Shown here: positions 35,596 to 43,576 of the stretch, piece by piece | How the letters are laid out: each line of letters starts with the position of its first letter | How positions within the stretch are numbered: the stretch's first letter is position 1 | From: Vreelandella profundi | GTDB taxonomy: Bacteria > Pseudomonadota > Gammaproteobacteria > Pseudomonadales > Halomonadaceae | Length of the DNA: 64,000 nt | Reading direction: 5' to 3' | NCBI RefSeq assembly: GCF_019722725.1 | Contig: NZ_CP077941.1 | Location: 2,728,001-2,792,000 of the forward strand | Position numbers and translations under genes: made by a program | The notes under the pieces: model-generated | Seen by the model: only the letters and a program-made list of their open reading frames with translations | Database searches by the model: none | Told to the model about the DNA's origin: nothing

Positions 35596-36573
35596 TTACT
35601 CGCGTAGCGCAGCCACTGAGTCAATCAAGTCCTGACCACCGTCTACTTCATCGGCAAACTTACTGTAGATAGTTTGTGAGGCCTCAACGAAAGCATCGAA
35701 ATCGACGTCGTTGACTTCCATTCCCTCTTCTTCCATTTTCACCAGGGTTTCATCATCAAGACGTTGACCCTCTTCTAGCACGAAGTCTTCCATTTCAACG
35801 GCGACTTCTTCGAGCACTTGCTGTACTTCTTCCGGCAGGCGGTTCCAGCTAACGCCAGCGGTTAGGTAGGCGGGGGTATAGACGTGATTGGAGATAGAAA
35901 GATAATCCTGCACTTCCTGGAAGCGCGAGGAGTAGGTTTGAATCAACGGGTTTTCCTGGCCATCCATTGCCCCGGTTTGTAGCGCCACGAACACTTCAGA
36001 AAGCGACATCGGGGAAGGCGCCGCACCGTAGCTACGGAACATTTCAATACGCCATACGCCGCTGGGCGTACGCAGTTTTATGCCTTCAAGATCGCTAGGC
36101 ACAACAATCGGTCGAACGTTGTTAGTGATTTGACGAAAACCGTTCTCCCATACCCCGATAATTTTAAAACCACGGGCCTCAGCAGCATCATATAGCGGCC
36201 CGCGTACGATCTCATCGCGCACGCGCTTCATGTGCTCACGGTCGGCAATTAAGTAGGGCATTTCAAACAGTGCAAACTGATCTGACTCAGAGCTCATTAC
36301 CGTGGAGGGTAGCGAGAGATCCAGCGAGCCCAGGCGCAAACGACGCATCATTGATTCATCGCTGCCCAGTTGGCTGTTGCCATAAACATTTACTTCGGCA
36401 ACGCCTTCCAGGCGTTCGTTGGCGAGTTCAGCAAAACGATTGGCGCTAATTTCAAATAATGAGCCAGGGCCACCCACATGGCCAAGGCGCACTTCAATAG
36501 CGGCGTTAGCGGCGGCGGCCTGTAAGCCAAGCGATACAATGGCCGTTGCCAGCGCTGTTTTGAGCAGTTTCAT
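35596..36573 (-). CDS. dctP: TRAP transporter solute-binding protein (DctP family), catabolic cluster
   Basis: A periplasmic binding protein of 325 residues with a signal peptide (MKLLKTALATAIVSLGLQAA, cleavage near ANA|AIEV). The carboxylate-binding segment is GVWENGFRQITNNVRP and the hinge is ALQTGAMDGQENPLIQTYSS. The start at 36573 follows CTGGAG; the longer frame to 36690 lacks a signal-like sequence. It is the first gene of a likely operon dctP-dctQ-dctM-crotonase-CoA-transferase. A TTTGAATTCAAA palindrome lies 145 bases upstream of it. Confidence 0.95.
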   Translation of the reverse strand: MKLLKTALATAIVSLGLQAAAANAAIEVRLGHVGGPGSLFEISANRFAELANERLEGVAEVNVYGNSQLGSDESMMRRLRLGSLDLSLPSTVMSSESDQFALFEMPYLIADREHMKRVRDEIVRGPLYDAAEARGFKIIGVWENGFRQITNNVRPIVVPSDLEGIKLRTPSGVWRIEMFRSYGAAPSPMSLSEVFVALQTGAMDGQENPLIQTYSSRFQEVQDYLSISNHVYTPAYLTAGVSWNRLPEEVQQVLEEVAVEMEDFVLEEGQRLDDETLVKMEEEGMEVNDVDFDAFVEASQTIYSKFADEVDGGQDLIDSVAALRE

Positions 36574-36717
36574 AGTGAACTCCAGGTGAAGCATTTGTTG
36601 TTGTTGGCTATGTCGCCACCGCGGCGTTAGCTCACGATGGAACCTGCATGGGAAGCTTTTTGAATAGGCCAACGCGTTGTTGATAGGCATCTACAGCAAA
36701 GGCTTTCCCCACCTCAA

Positions 36718-36729
36718 TTTGAATTCAAA
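36718..36729. promoter_or_regulatory. TTTGAATTCAAA palindrome upstream of dctP
   Basis: A perfect 12-base palindrome followed by a further TTCAAAATT half-site. A related TTGAATTCAT lies at 37415-37424, before the GntR gene. I infer that the GntR protein encoded at 37562 binds both. The remainder of 36574-36889 holds only the terminator at 36821. Confidence 0.55.
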
Positions 36730-36820
36730 ATTCAAAATTAGGTATTAAACTTTCGTCTTGTCGCAGAAATTAGGCTGCAACGCCTTGTTTTTTAAGCCAC
36801 CACTAACGACCTTCATACAT

Positions 36821-36860
36821 AAAAAAACGGGCGGTGGCTCGAATAAGCCACACAGCCCGC
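36821..36860 (-). terminator. Terminator of the HbpS/GlcG-like gene
   Basis: A stem of GGGC and GTGGCT segments with a bulge (left arm in 36829-36839, right arm in 36846-36858) is followed on the minus strand by seven T residues (A-run at 36821-36827). It ends the single-gene unit 36890-37351 and separates it from the TRAP operon. Confidence 0.75.
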
Positions 36861-36889
36861 TCTTGAATCTCAATTATCCCGCTATATTG

Positions 36890-37351
36890 CTAGCTAGGCT
36901 CAAGCCCCCAACGTAAACCTGCTAGCTCAATGCCCGCTATAGCGGCCTGCTGATCTTCATCGGACGAGGCGCCGCTTACGCCCACCGCGCCAATCACACA
37001 TTGCTGATCATTCAAAATGGGGACTCCGCCTGCCACGGCCACAAAATGCCCCTGGGAAGCCGCCGAAACGCTGGCAACAAACGCCGTGCGTTCAGCGTTG
37101 CGAACGCCTAACACGCCGCTGGCTACCCCAATGCCAAGTGACGCATAGGCTTTCCCCTGTGCCACTGGAAAACGCAGCGGTGCACAGCCATCTTCACGCT
37201 CTGCTGCCACTAGATTACCGCCGCCATCTAATACCACGATGGTTAGCGGCGGAAGATTGGCTTCGCGGGCCAGCGCTATAGCGCCTTCGATTACTTTTCT
37301 ACTTTGTTCCCTAGGAAGCTGCACGCTGCAGTGAAATACTTGTCCGGCCAT
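36890..37351 (-). CDS. HbpS/GlcG-family protein
   Basis: A 153-residue protein of the GlcG/HbpS heme-degrading-like family, recognised from LTIVVLDGGGNLVAAEREDG, APLRFPVAQGKAYASLGIGV and the terminal GGVPILNDQQCVIGAVGVSG. No signal peptide is seen. The molecular role of GlcG-type proteins is poorly known; they accompany 2-hydroxyacid catabolism. A second family member (42435-42836) follows glcF. This copy is divergent from the GntR gene and has its own terminator. Confidence 0.88.
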   Translation of the reverse strand: MAGQVFHCSVQLPREQSRKVIEGAIALAREANLPPLTIVVLDGGGNLVAAEREDGCAPLRFPVAQGKAYASLGIGVASGVLGVRNAERTAFVASVSAASQGHFVAVAGGVPILNDQQCVIGAVGVSGASSDEDQQAAIAGIELAGLRWGLEPS

Positions 37352-37414
37352 CGGTTTTACCTTTGTGATTGTTAAGATGACAAAATCATCAGCAGAATGC
37401 TGACACCGTGAATA

Positions 37415-37424
37415 TTGAATTCAT
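37415..37424. promoter_or_regulatory. TTGAATTCAT operator-like site between the HbpS/GlcG-like and GntR genes
   Basis: The TGAATTCA core (37416-37423) is a perfect palindrome, placed in the 210-base divergent region. It shares TTGAATTCA with the site at 36718. Autoregulation by the adjacent GntR protein is plausible but not shown. Confidence 0.5.
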
Positions 37425-37561
37425 AATTACTTTTGCAGATCATGCAAATAATAGCCACTATGCAAAGACGGTTTTAAGCAAATGGTATCGTGCTCAAACG
37501 ATCCAGGTGGTCTGGGTAGCTTGGCAGCAGGCCAAGTGCGCCACTGACAGGGAACTGAAGA

Positions 37562-38245
37562 ATGACAAAGATATTGCAGCGCAATTTATATCGCGAAGTG
37601 GCCGATAGAATTGGCGAACTCATTGAGCACGGCGAACTATCCCCCGGTGAACGAATATCTGAAAAGCAGCTGTGTGATAGCTTCGGCGTATCGCGCACGC
37701 CATTGCGTGAAGCGCTGAAGGTACTCGCCACCGAAGGCCTTATCGAGCTGCTGCCCAACCGAGGCGCGCGGGTGGTACAGCTGACCTTCAAAAATGTGAA
37801 AGACACTTACGATTTAATGGCGGCCCTGGAAGGGCTCTCCGGCGAGCTTGCCTGCCAGCACATCAGTGACGCTGAGATTAGCGCCATTCGAAAGCTCCAC
37901 GATACGATGCTAGAGCACTACCGTAATCGCGATCTATTGCCCTATTTCAAGGTCAATCGCCAGATTCACGAAAGCATTCTGGCCGCGGCAAATAATGACG
38001 TTTTACAAGAGACCTATAGCAACTTAAACCAACGTGTTAAGCGCGTGCGTTACTCCAAGAAAATGACCGAGCGTTACTGGAGCCAGGCGGTAAAGGATCA
38101 TGAAAACATGATGGCGGCGCTCGAAAAGCGCGATGGGGCGCTGCTGGGCCAAATCTTGCGTGACCACTTATGCAATAAAATCGAGGTAGCCACGCTAGCA
38201 GGCGTTATTAACACTGATTATGACAAGAGTATCGCTAACGGCTGA
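37562..38245 (+). CDS. GntR-family transcriptional regulator (FCD subfamily)
   Basis: A 227-residue regulator with a winged helix (about 8-75; ISEKQLCDSFGVSRTPLREA, LKVLATEGLIELLPNRGARV) and an FCD domain (FKVNRQIHESILAAANNDVL). It lies between the TRAP/CoA-transferase cluster and glcDEFG. It could control either; the TTGAATTCAA-like sites near the TRAP operon favour the former. The different TGGTAAGACCA motif before glcD may belong to a GlcC/LldR-type regulator outside the window. Confidence 0.92.
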   Translation: MTKILQRNLYREVADRIGELIEHGELSPGERISEKQLCDSFGVSRTPLREALKVLATEGLIELLPNRGARVVQLTFKNVKDTYDLMAALEGLSGELACQHISDAEISAIRKLHDTMLEHYRNRDLLPYFKVNRQIHESILAAANNDVLQETYSNLNQRVKRVRYSKKMTERYWSQAVKDHENMMAALEKRDGALLGQILRDHLCNKIEVATLAGVINTDYDKSIANG

Positions 38246-38296
38246 GCGGACCTAGCGTCACTCAGCAGCTCAGGACGCGTTGTGTCGACTAATTAA

Positions 38297-38309
38297 TGGT
38301 AAGACCAAT
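38297..38309. promoter_or_regulatory. TGGTAAGACCA operator-like palindrome before glcD
   Basis: Identical over 13 bases to the site at 24772-24784 before the LctP-family permease gene. It lies 150 bases upstream of the glcD start in the 213-base gap after the GntR gene. Its position and shape fit a GlcC/LldR-type operator. Confidence 0.7.
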
Positions 38310-38458
38310 GCACCACGGTCTAGACAGACGCGCAAAAAAAGCCCAAATTGAAACCATGTAGCGCAGCCGCGCTGTACGTGAGATATGCACGTGCGTGAAA
38401 TGTGTGCGTGAAAATAGCCAGCGTTATCCTTTAATGACAATAAGCATGGGATGTCATC

Positions 38459-39958
38459 ATGAATATCCTCTTTGATGAGCGCCTAGATGGCCCGCTCGTC
38501 GGCCGTGATAAAACAGAGGTTTTAAGCGACCTGCAGCAATCCATTCCTGAGATGACACTTCTGCATCGCGAGGAAGACCTGCGACCTTTTGAGTGCGACG
38601 GGCTAGCGGCCTATCGCGTATTGCCCATGCTGGTGGCGATGCCTGACTCGCTTGATCAGGTGGAAAAGCTGCTTAAACGCTGCCATGCATTAAGCGTCCC
38701 CGTTGTCACCCGCGGCGCAGGAACCGGGCTTTCTGGCGGCGCGCTGCCGCTAGAGAAAGGTGTACTGCTGGTAATGTCGCGCTTTAACAAAATTTTAAAA
38801 GTCGACCCTGACGCGCGTCTAGCGCGTGTTCAACCCGGCGTGCGCAACCTGGCTATTTCTGAAGCCGCCGCGCCCTACTCGCTCTACTATGCGCCCGACC
38901 CTTCATCGCAAATTGCCTGCTCTATTGGCGGCAATGTGGCTGAAAACGCCGGTGGCGTGCACTGTTTAAAATATGGCCTTACGGTCAATAACGTTATGCG
39001 CGTTGATGTGCTCACCATTGAGGGCGAGCACATGACGCTGGGAGCCGAGTCGCTAGATGCGCCCGGTTTTGATCTGCTAGCCCTTATGAACGGCTCTGAA
39101 GGCATGCTGGGGGTGATCACTGAAATCACCGTCAAGCTACTGCCCAAACCGGAAACGGCGAAAGTGCTGATGGCAAGCTTTGATGACGTCGAAAAAGCCG
39201 GCCGGGCCGTCGGCGACATCATTGCCGCAGGCATTATCCCCGGCGGCCTAGAAATGATGGACAAACTCGCCATTCAAGCCGCTGAGGATTTTGTCAGAGC
39301 CGGCTACCCTCTCGACGCTGAGGCGATTCTACTCTGCGAGCTAGACGGCGTTGAGGCTGATGTCGACGACGACTGCGCGACCGTACGCCGAGTGTTGGAA
39401 GACGCCGGGGCCACTAACATCCAGCAGGCTCGCGATGAGGCCGAGCGCGCCAAGTTCTGGGCCGGGCGTAAAAATGCCTTTCCCGCAGTGGGCCGTATGT
39501 CGCCAGATTACTACTGCATGGATGGCACCATTCCCCGCCGCGAACTTCCACGCGTGCTTAAAGGTATTGCCGCGCTTTCCGAAGAGAGCGGGCTACGGGT
39601 AGCCAACGTGTTTCACGCCGGTGACGGCAATATGCACCCACTGATTCTGTTTGATGCCAACAAAGAGGGCGAGCTAGCGCTTGCCGAAGAAGTGGGCGGC
39701 AAGATCCTCGAACTCTGCGTGGCAGCGGGCGGCTCAATTACCGGTGAGCATGGCGTTGGCCGCGAAAAGATCAATCAAATGTGCAGTCAGTTCCAGCCGG
39801 ACGAAATTAGCGTTTTCCACGCGCTAAAGGCGGCTTTTGATCCGCAGCGGCTGCTGAATCCAGGCAAGAACATTCCAACGCTGGCGCGCTGCGCTGAATT
39901 TGGGGCGATGCACGTCCATAACAACGAGCTACCACACCCGGAGCTGCCGCGTTTTTAA
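38459..39958 (+). CDS. glcD: Glycolate oxidase FAD-linked subunit
   Basis: The catalytic flavoprotein of glycolate oxidase, oxidising glycolate to glyoxylate. Its 499 residues equal the E. coli GlcD length. The PCMH FAD-binding segment is VTRGAGTGLSGGALPLEKGV, with GGNVAENAGGVHCLKYG after it. The C-terminal cap has FHAGDGNMHPLILFD and GGSITGEHGVGREKI. It is the first gene of glcDEFG and follows the 13-base operator-like motif. Electrons pass through GlcE/GlcF to the quinone pool. Confidence 0.97.
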   Translation: MNILFDERLDGPLVGRDKTEVLSDLQQSIPEMTLLHREEDLRPFECDGLAAYRVLPMLVAMPDSLDQVEKLLKRCHALSVPVVTRGAGTGLSGGALPLEKGVLLVMSRFNKILKVDPDARLARVQPGVRNLAISEAAAPYSLYYAPDPSSQIACSIGGNVAENAGGVHCLKYGLTVNNVMRVDVLTIEGEHMTLGAESLDAPGFDLLALMNGSEGMLGVITEITVKLLPKPETAKVLMASFDDVEKAGRAVGDIIAAGIIPGGLEMMDKLAIQAAEDFVRAGYPLDAEAILLCELDGVEADVDDDCATVRRVLEDAGATNIQQARDEAERAKFWAGRKNAFPAVGRMSPDYYCMDGTIPRRELPRVLKGIAALSEESGLRVANVFHAGDGNMHPLILFDANKEGELALAEEVGGKILELCVAAGGSITGEHGVGREKINQMCSQFQPDEISVFHALKAAFDPQRLLNPGKNIPTLARCAEFGAMHVHNNELPHPELPRF

Positions 39959-40010
39959 TAGTTAACCTAGCCACGATAATAACTAGGCAAGACCAAAACT
40001 AGGAAAGACC

Positions 40011-41111
40011 ATGACCGAACGAGCGATGTACGCCGCCGACCGCGATATCGCTGACGCCCTGTGTGAACAGGTGCGCAGCGCGTATGCCGAACGCACCCCG
40101 CTACGTATTGTAGGCGGAGACACCCGCGCTTTTTATGGCCGCCCCGTGGAAGGCCAACCACTGCAAATGGCCGAACACAGCGGCATTGTGAGCTACGACC
40201 CGGTGGAGTTAGTGGTAACCGTGCGCGCTGGCACACGCATTCGTGACTTAGAGGCCGTGCTAGCAGAGCAGAATCAAATGCTGGCGTTCGAGCCACCGCT
40301 ATTTACTGAAAGCAGCACCATTGGTGGCGCAGTCGCCACCGGGCTTTCCGGGCCGCGCCGCCCCTGGGCGGGTGCGGCGCGCGACTTCGTACTGGGCACG
40401 CGGGTGATTACTCAAGAAGGCAAACTGCTCCGCTTTGGCGGTGAAGTGATGAAGAATGTCGCCGGTTACGATCTTTCGCGCTTAATGGCTGGCGCACAGG
40501 GCACTCTGGGCGTACTGACCGACATTTCCTTTAAAGTGCTGCCGATTCCCACGGCCACTCACAGCCTGCGGCTAACGTACAGCCTTGACGATGCGCTCAA
40601 AAAACTCGCTGAACTGGGTCGTCAGCCGCTGCCAATCACGGCAGCGGCCTGGCATCAAGGTGAGCTGTTTCTACGCTTAGAAGGCGGCAAAAGCTCGGTT
40701 AACGCCACCCAGGAACGCTTGGGCGGTGAGCCGCTTGATGCCCGTTTCTGGCGTGAGCTGCGCGACCATACTCACAGGTTCTTTCAGCCCGACGATGATC
40801 AGGCGCTGTGGCGTTTATCGCTACCGCCGCATACGCCGCCTCTGGCCTTGGATATTCCCGAAACGAATATTTTCTACGACTGGGCGGGTAGCCAGCGCTG
40901 GGTAAAGACAACGCTGGATGCAGACACGCTGCGCGCTACGTGCAACGCCGCGGGCGGTCATGCGACCTGCTACACGCCTCATTCCCAGGGCGGCGCCGTA
41001 GATCCCTTCACACCGCTCAACGCGGTAGTGGAAAAATATCATCGTAACCTGAAGGCGGAACTGGATGCTCATGGCATATTTAACCCCGGTCGTCTTTATG
41101 CGGCGTTTTAA
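40011..41111 (+). CDS. glcE: Glycolate oxidase FAD-binding subunit GlcE
   Basis: The second flavin-domain subunit of glycolate oxidase, 366 residues. It has RIVGGDTRAFYGRPVEGQPL near the N-terminus, STIGGAVATGLSGPRRPWAG and EVMKNVAGYDLSRLMAGAQG in the FAD-binding domain, and HGIFNPGRLYAAF at the end. It follows glcD by 52 bases and precedes glcF by 16. GlcE is required for activity in E. coli; its exact role is less defined than that of GlcD. Confidence 0.96.
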   Translation: MTERAMYAADRDIADALCEQVRSAYAERTPLRIVGGDTRAFYGRPVEGQPLQMAEHSGIVSYDPVELVVTVRAGTRIRDLEAVLAEQNQMLAFEPPLFTESSTIGGAVATGLSGPRRPWAGAARDFVLGTRVITQEGKLLRFGGEVMKNVAGYDLSRLMAGAQGTLGVLTDISFKVLPIPTATHSLRLTYSLDDALKKLAELGRQPLPITAAAWHQGELFLRLEGGKSSVNATQERLGGEPLDARFWRELRDHTHRFFQPDDDQALWRLSLPPHTPPLALDIPETNIFYDWAGSQRWVKTTLDADTLRATCNAAGGHATCYTPHSQGGAVDPFTPLNAVVEKYHRNLKAELDAHGIFNPGRLYAAF

Positions 41112-41127
41112 TCAGGAGAGCTGACAT

Positions 41128-42360
41128 ATGCAGACGCACTTTACCGATGCCGATCGTCAAAAGCCGCATATTCAGGAAGCAGAGCGTATTTTACGCACCT
41201 GCGTTCACTGCGGTTTCTGCAACGCTACCTGCCCTACTTATCAGCTGCTAGGCGATGAGCGCGATGGTCCCCGCGGGCGCATCTATCTAATGAAAGAGCT
41301 GCTTGAGAGCCAAGACGATGACGACCAGGTCACCGATGAGACTCGCCTGCACCTTGACCGCTGTCTGACGTGCCTTAGCTGTGAAACCACCTGCCCTTCG
41401 GGCGTGGAGTACCATAAGCTGCTTAATATTGGGCGTGCTGAAATTGAGCGCCGCGTACCGCGCCCGGCCGCTGAGCGGGCCCAGCGCTATGCACTGCGCA
41501 AGATGATGGTTGATCCTAAGCGCTTTCAAGCGCTGCTGAAGCTTGGGCAAACCTTTAAGCCGCTGGTGCCTGCCAAGCTGCGCAGTAAAATGCCTACGGC
41601 CCCCGTGGATGCCGGCACTCGCCCCGATGCCCACCGCCATGCTCGGCAAGTATTAATGTTAGAAGGCTGCGTACAACCGGGGCTATCACCGAATACCAAT
41701 GCCGCTACCGCGCGCATACTTGATCGTTTAGGGATTAGCGTAACGCCTGTTTCTGAAGCAGGCTGCTGTGGCGCCGTGGATTTTCACCTCAACGCCCAAG
41801 ACGACGGGCGCGCTCGCATGCGCGCCAATATCGACGCCTGGTGGCCGTATATTGAGCAAGGCACCGAAGCGATTGTGCAAACCGCCAGTGGCTGCGGCGC
41901 CTTTATTAAAGAGTATGGACACATGCTCAAGGATGACCCCACCTACGCAGTGAAAGCGGAAAAGGTTAGCACCCTGGCTAAAGATATTGTCGAAATCTTG
42001 CGCGATGAGCCGCTAGAGGCGTTGAACGTTAACGACTCAAAGCGGCTGGCCTTTCACTGCCCCTGCACGCTACAGCACGCTCAGAAGCTCAATGGCGCGG
42101 TTGAAGGCGTGCTCACTAAGCTAGGCTTTTCTTTGACGCCGGTTCAGGATGGGCACCTTTGCTGTGGATCGGCGGGGACGTACTCTATTACCCAGCCTGA
42201 GCTTGCCACGCAGCTGCGTGACAATAAGCTCAATGCACTTGAGGCAGGCAAGCCGGATGTTATTGTCACGGCCAATATCGGCTGCCAGACGCACCTTGCC
42301 GGCGCCAACCGCACCCCGGTGCGCCACTGGGTGGAAATCGTCGATGCCGCTCTGCCTTAA
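41128..42360 (+). CDS. glcF: Glycolate oxidase iron-sulfur subunit
   Basis: A 410-residue iron-sulfur protein with two 4Fe-4S motifs, CVHCGFCNATCPTYQ and CLTCLSCETTCPSGVEYH, followed by two CCG-type domains (SEAGCCGAVDFHL; GHLCCGSAGTYSI). It carries electrons from the GlcD flavin to the membrane quinones. AGGAGAGCTGACAT precedes the ATG. Length and motif order match E. coli GlcF. Confidence 0.97.
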   Translation: MQTHFTDADRQKPHIQEAERILRTCVHCGFCNATCPTYQLLGDERDGPRGRIYLMKELLESQDDDDQVTDETRLHLDRCLTCLSCETTCPSGVEYHKLLNIGRAEIERRVPRPAAERAQRYALRKMMVDPKRFQALLKLGQTFKPLVPAKLRSKMPTAPVDAGTRPDAHRHARQVLMLEGCVQPGLSPNTNAATARILDRLGISVTPVSEAGCCGAVDFHLNAQDDGRARMRANIDAWWPYIEQGTEAIVQTASGCGAFIKEYGHMLKDDPTYAVKAEKVSTLAKDIVEILRDEPLEALNVNDSKRLAFHCPCTLQHAQKLNGAVEGVLTKLGFSLTPVQDGHLCCGSAGTYSITQPELATQLRDNKLNALEAGKPDVIVTANIGCQTHLAGANRTPVRHWVEIVDAALP

Positions 42361-42434
42361 TTGATTCTTCCCTGTGCCGCGCTGCTTATTAATGGCGCGG
42401 CCACTTTTCTCTCTACCCTAAAAAGGATGTAAGC

Positions 42435-42836
42435 ATGCAAACAAAAGCTATTCTCGCCCAAGCCGATGTCATTAACGTATTAGACGCAGCGCAGAAAGAA
42501 GCTGAGAGTAACGGCTGGTCGGTGACGATTGCAGTGACCGACGATGGCGGTCATTTATTAGGCCTACGCCGTTTAGACGGAGCTGCACCCTTCAGTGCTG
42601 ACGTCGCTACGCACAAAGCGCGTAGCGCCGCGATGGGCCGCAAAGAAACACAAGTGTTTGAAGAAATGATCAACGGCGGGCGCACCGCGTTTATTTCTGC
42701 GCCGCTGCAAGGCCTTCTCTCAGGCGGCGTGCCGATTATTGTCGATGGCCATGTGATAGGCGCTGTCGGCATTTCAGGCGTCAAGCCTGATCAAGACGTG
42801 CTAGTGGCCAAAGCAGCCGTGAGCATTATTGCTTAA
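42435..42836 (+). CDS. glcG: GlcG family protein
   Basis: A 133-residue protein of the GlcG/HbpS family, the last gene of glcDEFG as in E. coli. It has VTIAVTDDGGHLLGLRRLDG, APFSADVATHKARSAAMGRK and SGGVPIIVDGHVIGAVGISG. The function is unknown. It is shorter than the paralogue at 36890-37351. Strong hairpins follow directly. Confidence 0.93.
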   Translation: MQTKAILAQADVINVLDAAQKEAESNGWSVTIAVTDDGGHLLGLRRLDGAAPFSADVATHKARSAAMGRKETQVFEEMINGGRTAFISAPLQGLLSGGVPIIVDGHVIGAVGISGVKPDQDVLVAKAAVSIIA

Positions 42837-42840
42837 ATAG

Positions 42841-42866
42841 TTGCGCGCAGCTTAGGCTGCGCGCAA
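42841..42866 (+). terminator. Stem-loop at the end of glcDEFG
   Basis: TTGCGCGCAGC (42841-42851) pairs perfectly with 42856-42866 around a TTAG loop. It starts four bases after the glcG stop and works with the following stem-loop to end the operon. Confidence 0.8.
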
Positions 42867-42870
42867 TAAA

Positions 42871-42899
42871 AAAAGCCCGGATCATTGATCCGGGCTTTT
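42871..42899. terminator. Bidirectional terminator between glcG and the tRNA genes
   Basis: A 14-base perfect stem (42871-42884 and 42886-42899). On the minus strand the GC part is followed by seven T residues, giving a strong terminator for the tRNA transcript. The plus-strand side ends glcDEFG. Confidence 0.9.
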
Positions 42900-42935
42900 C
42901 AGAATTTGTTCGGCTAATGCCGATGAGTGCTTTAA

Positions 42936-43012
42936 TGGCGGACCGGACGAGACTCGAACTCGCGACCTCCGGCGTGACAGGCCGGCATTCTAACCGACTG
43001 AACTACCGGTCC
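42936..43012 (-). tRNA. tRNA-Asp (GTC), copy 1
   Basis: A 77-base cloverleaf with acceptor GGACCGG/CCGGTCC, anticodon GTC in the loop CTGTCAC, T-arm GTTCGAGTC, discriminator G and encoded CCA. It is the last tRNA of the five-gene minus-strand cluster. Confidence 0.97.
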
Positions 43013-43131
43013 ACTTTAAGGCACTTACTATAAAAACGCTTGATCTATAAAAATTAGATAAACGCTCCTATACAACCATCACAACACTAATATTTTAAAG
43101 CGGTTCAGAGGCGCTTTAAACTCTTAGGCGA

Positions 43132-43207
43132 TGGTGGGTGGTACTGGGTTCGAACCAGTGACCCCCAGCTTGTAAGGCTGGTGCTCTCCCAACTGAGCTA
43201 ACCACCC
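43132..43207 (-). tRNA. tRNA-Val (TAC), copy 1
   Basis: A 76-base cloverleaf with acceptor GGGTGGT/ACCACCC, anticodon TAC in the loop CTTACAA, T-arm GTTCGAACC, discriminator A and encoded CCA. Confidence 0.97.
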
Positions 43208-43226
43208 AATCTATTAGCAGTTATCG

Positions 43227-43303
43227 TGGCGGACCGGACGAGACTCGAACTCGCGACCTCCGGCGTGACAGGCCGGCATTCTAACCGACTGAACTACCGG
43301 TCC
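43227..43303 (-). tRNA. tRNA-Asp (GTC), copy 2
   Basis: Identical in its 77-base body to the copy at 42936-43012, with CCA encoded. It lies 19 bases upstream of the tRNA-Val copy 1 gene in the transcribed direction. Confidence 0.97.
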
Positions 43304-43416
43304 GAAGTGCGATAACATGCTTTTTACTGCAACATCTTTTCTAAAACATTTCTTAGAACTAATGCCTTACAACAGTATCAGTGAAACAGTATTCAAGCTA
43401 AATAGCGATGTGATGT

Positions 43417-43493
43417 TGGCGGACCGGACGAGACTCGAACTCGCGACCTCCGGCGTGACAGGCCGGCATTCTAACCGACTGAACTACCGGTCC
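43417..43493 (-). tRNA. tRNA-Asp (GTC), copy 3
   Basis: A third copy of the same 77-base tRNA-Asp, with CCA encoded. The spacers around it are AT-rich and not repeated. Confidence 0.97.
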
Positions 43494-43576
43494 GTTATGC
43501 ACATCAGTACTTAATTATACTTGCCTTACTATTACGCTACCACTGCTTTTCTACAACGTATCTTTACCATCTAAGA

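Noticed and set aside
37408..37608. 66-residue frame overlapping the start of the GntR gene.
   Set aside because: It covers the divergent promoter and overlaps the real gene in another frame, with no family resemblance.
43317..43514. 65-residue frame on the plus strand within the tRNA cluster.
   Set aside because: It runs antisense through the tRNA-Asp gene at 43417-43493; such tRNA-antisense frames are common false calls.
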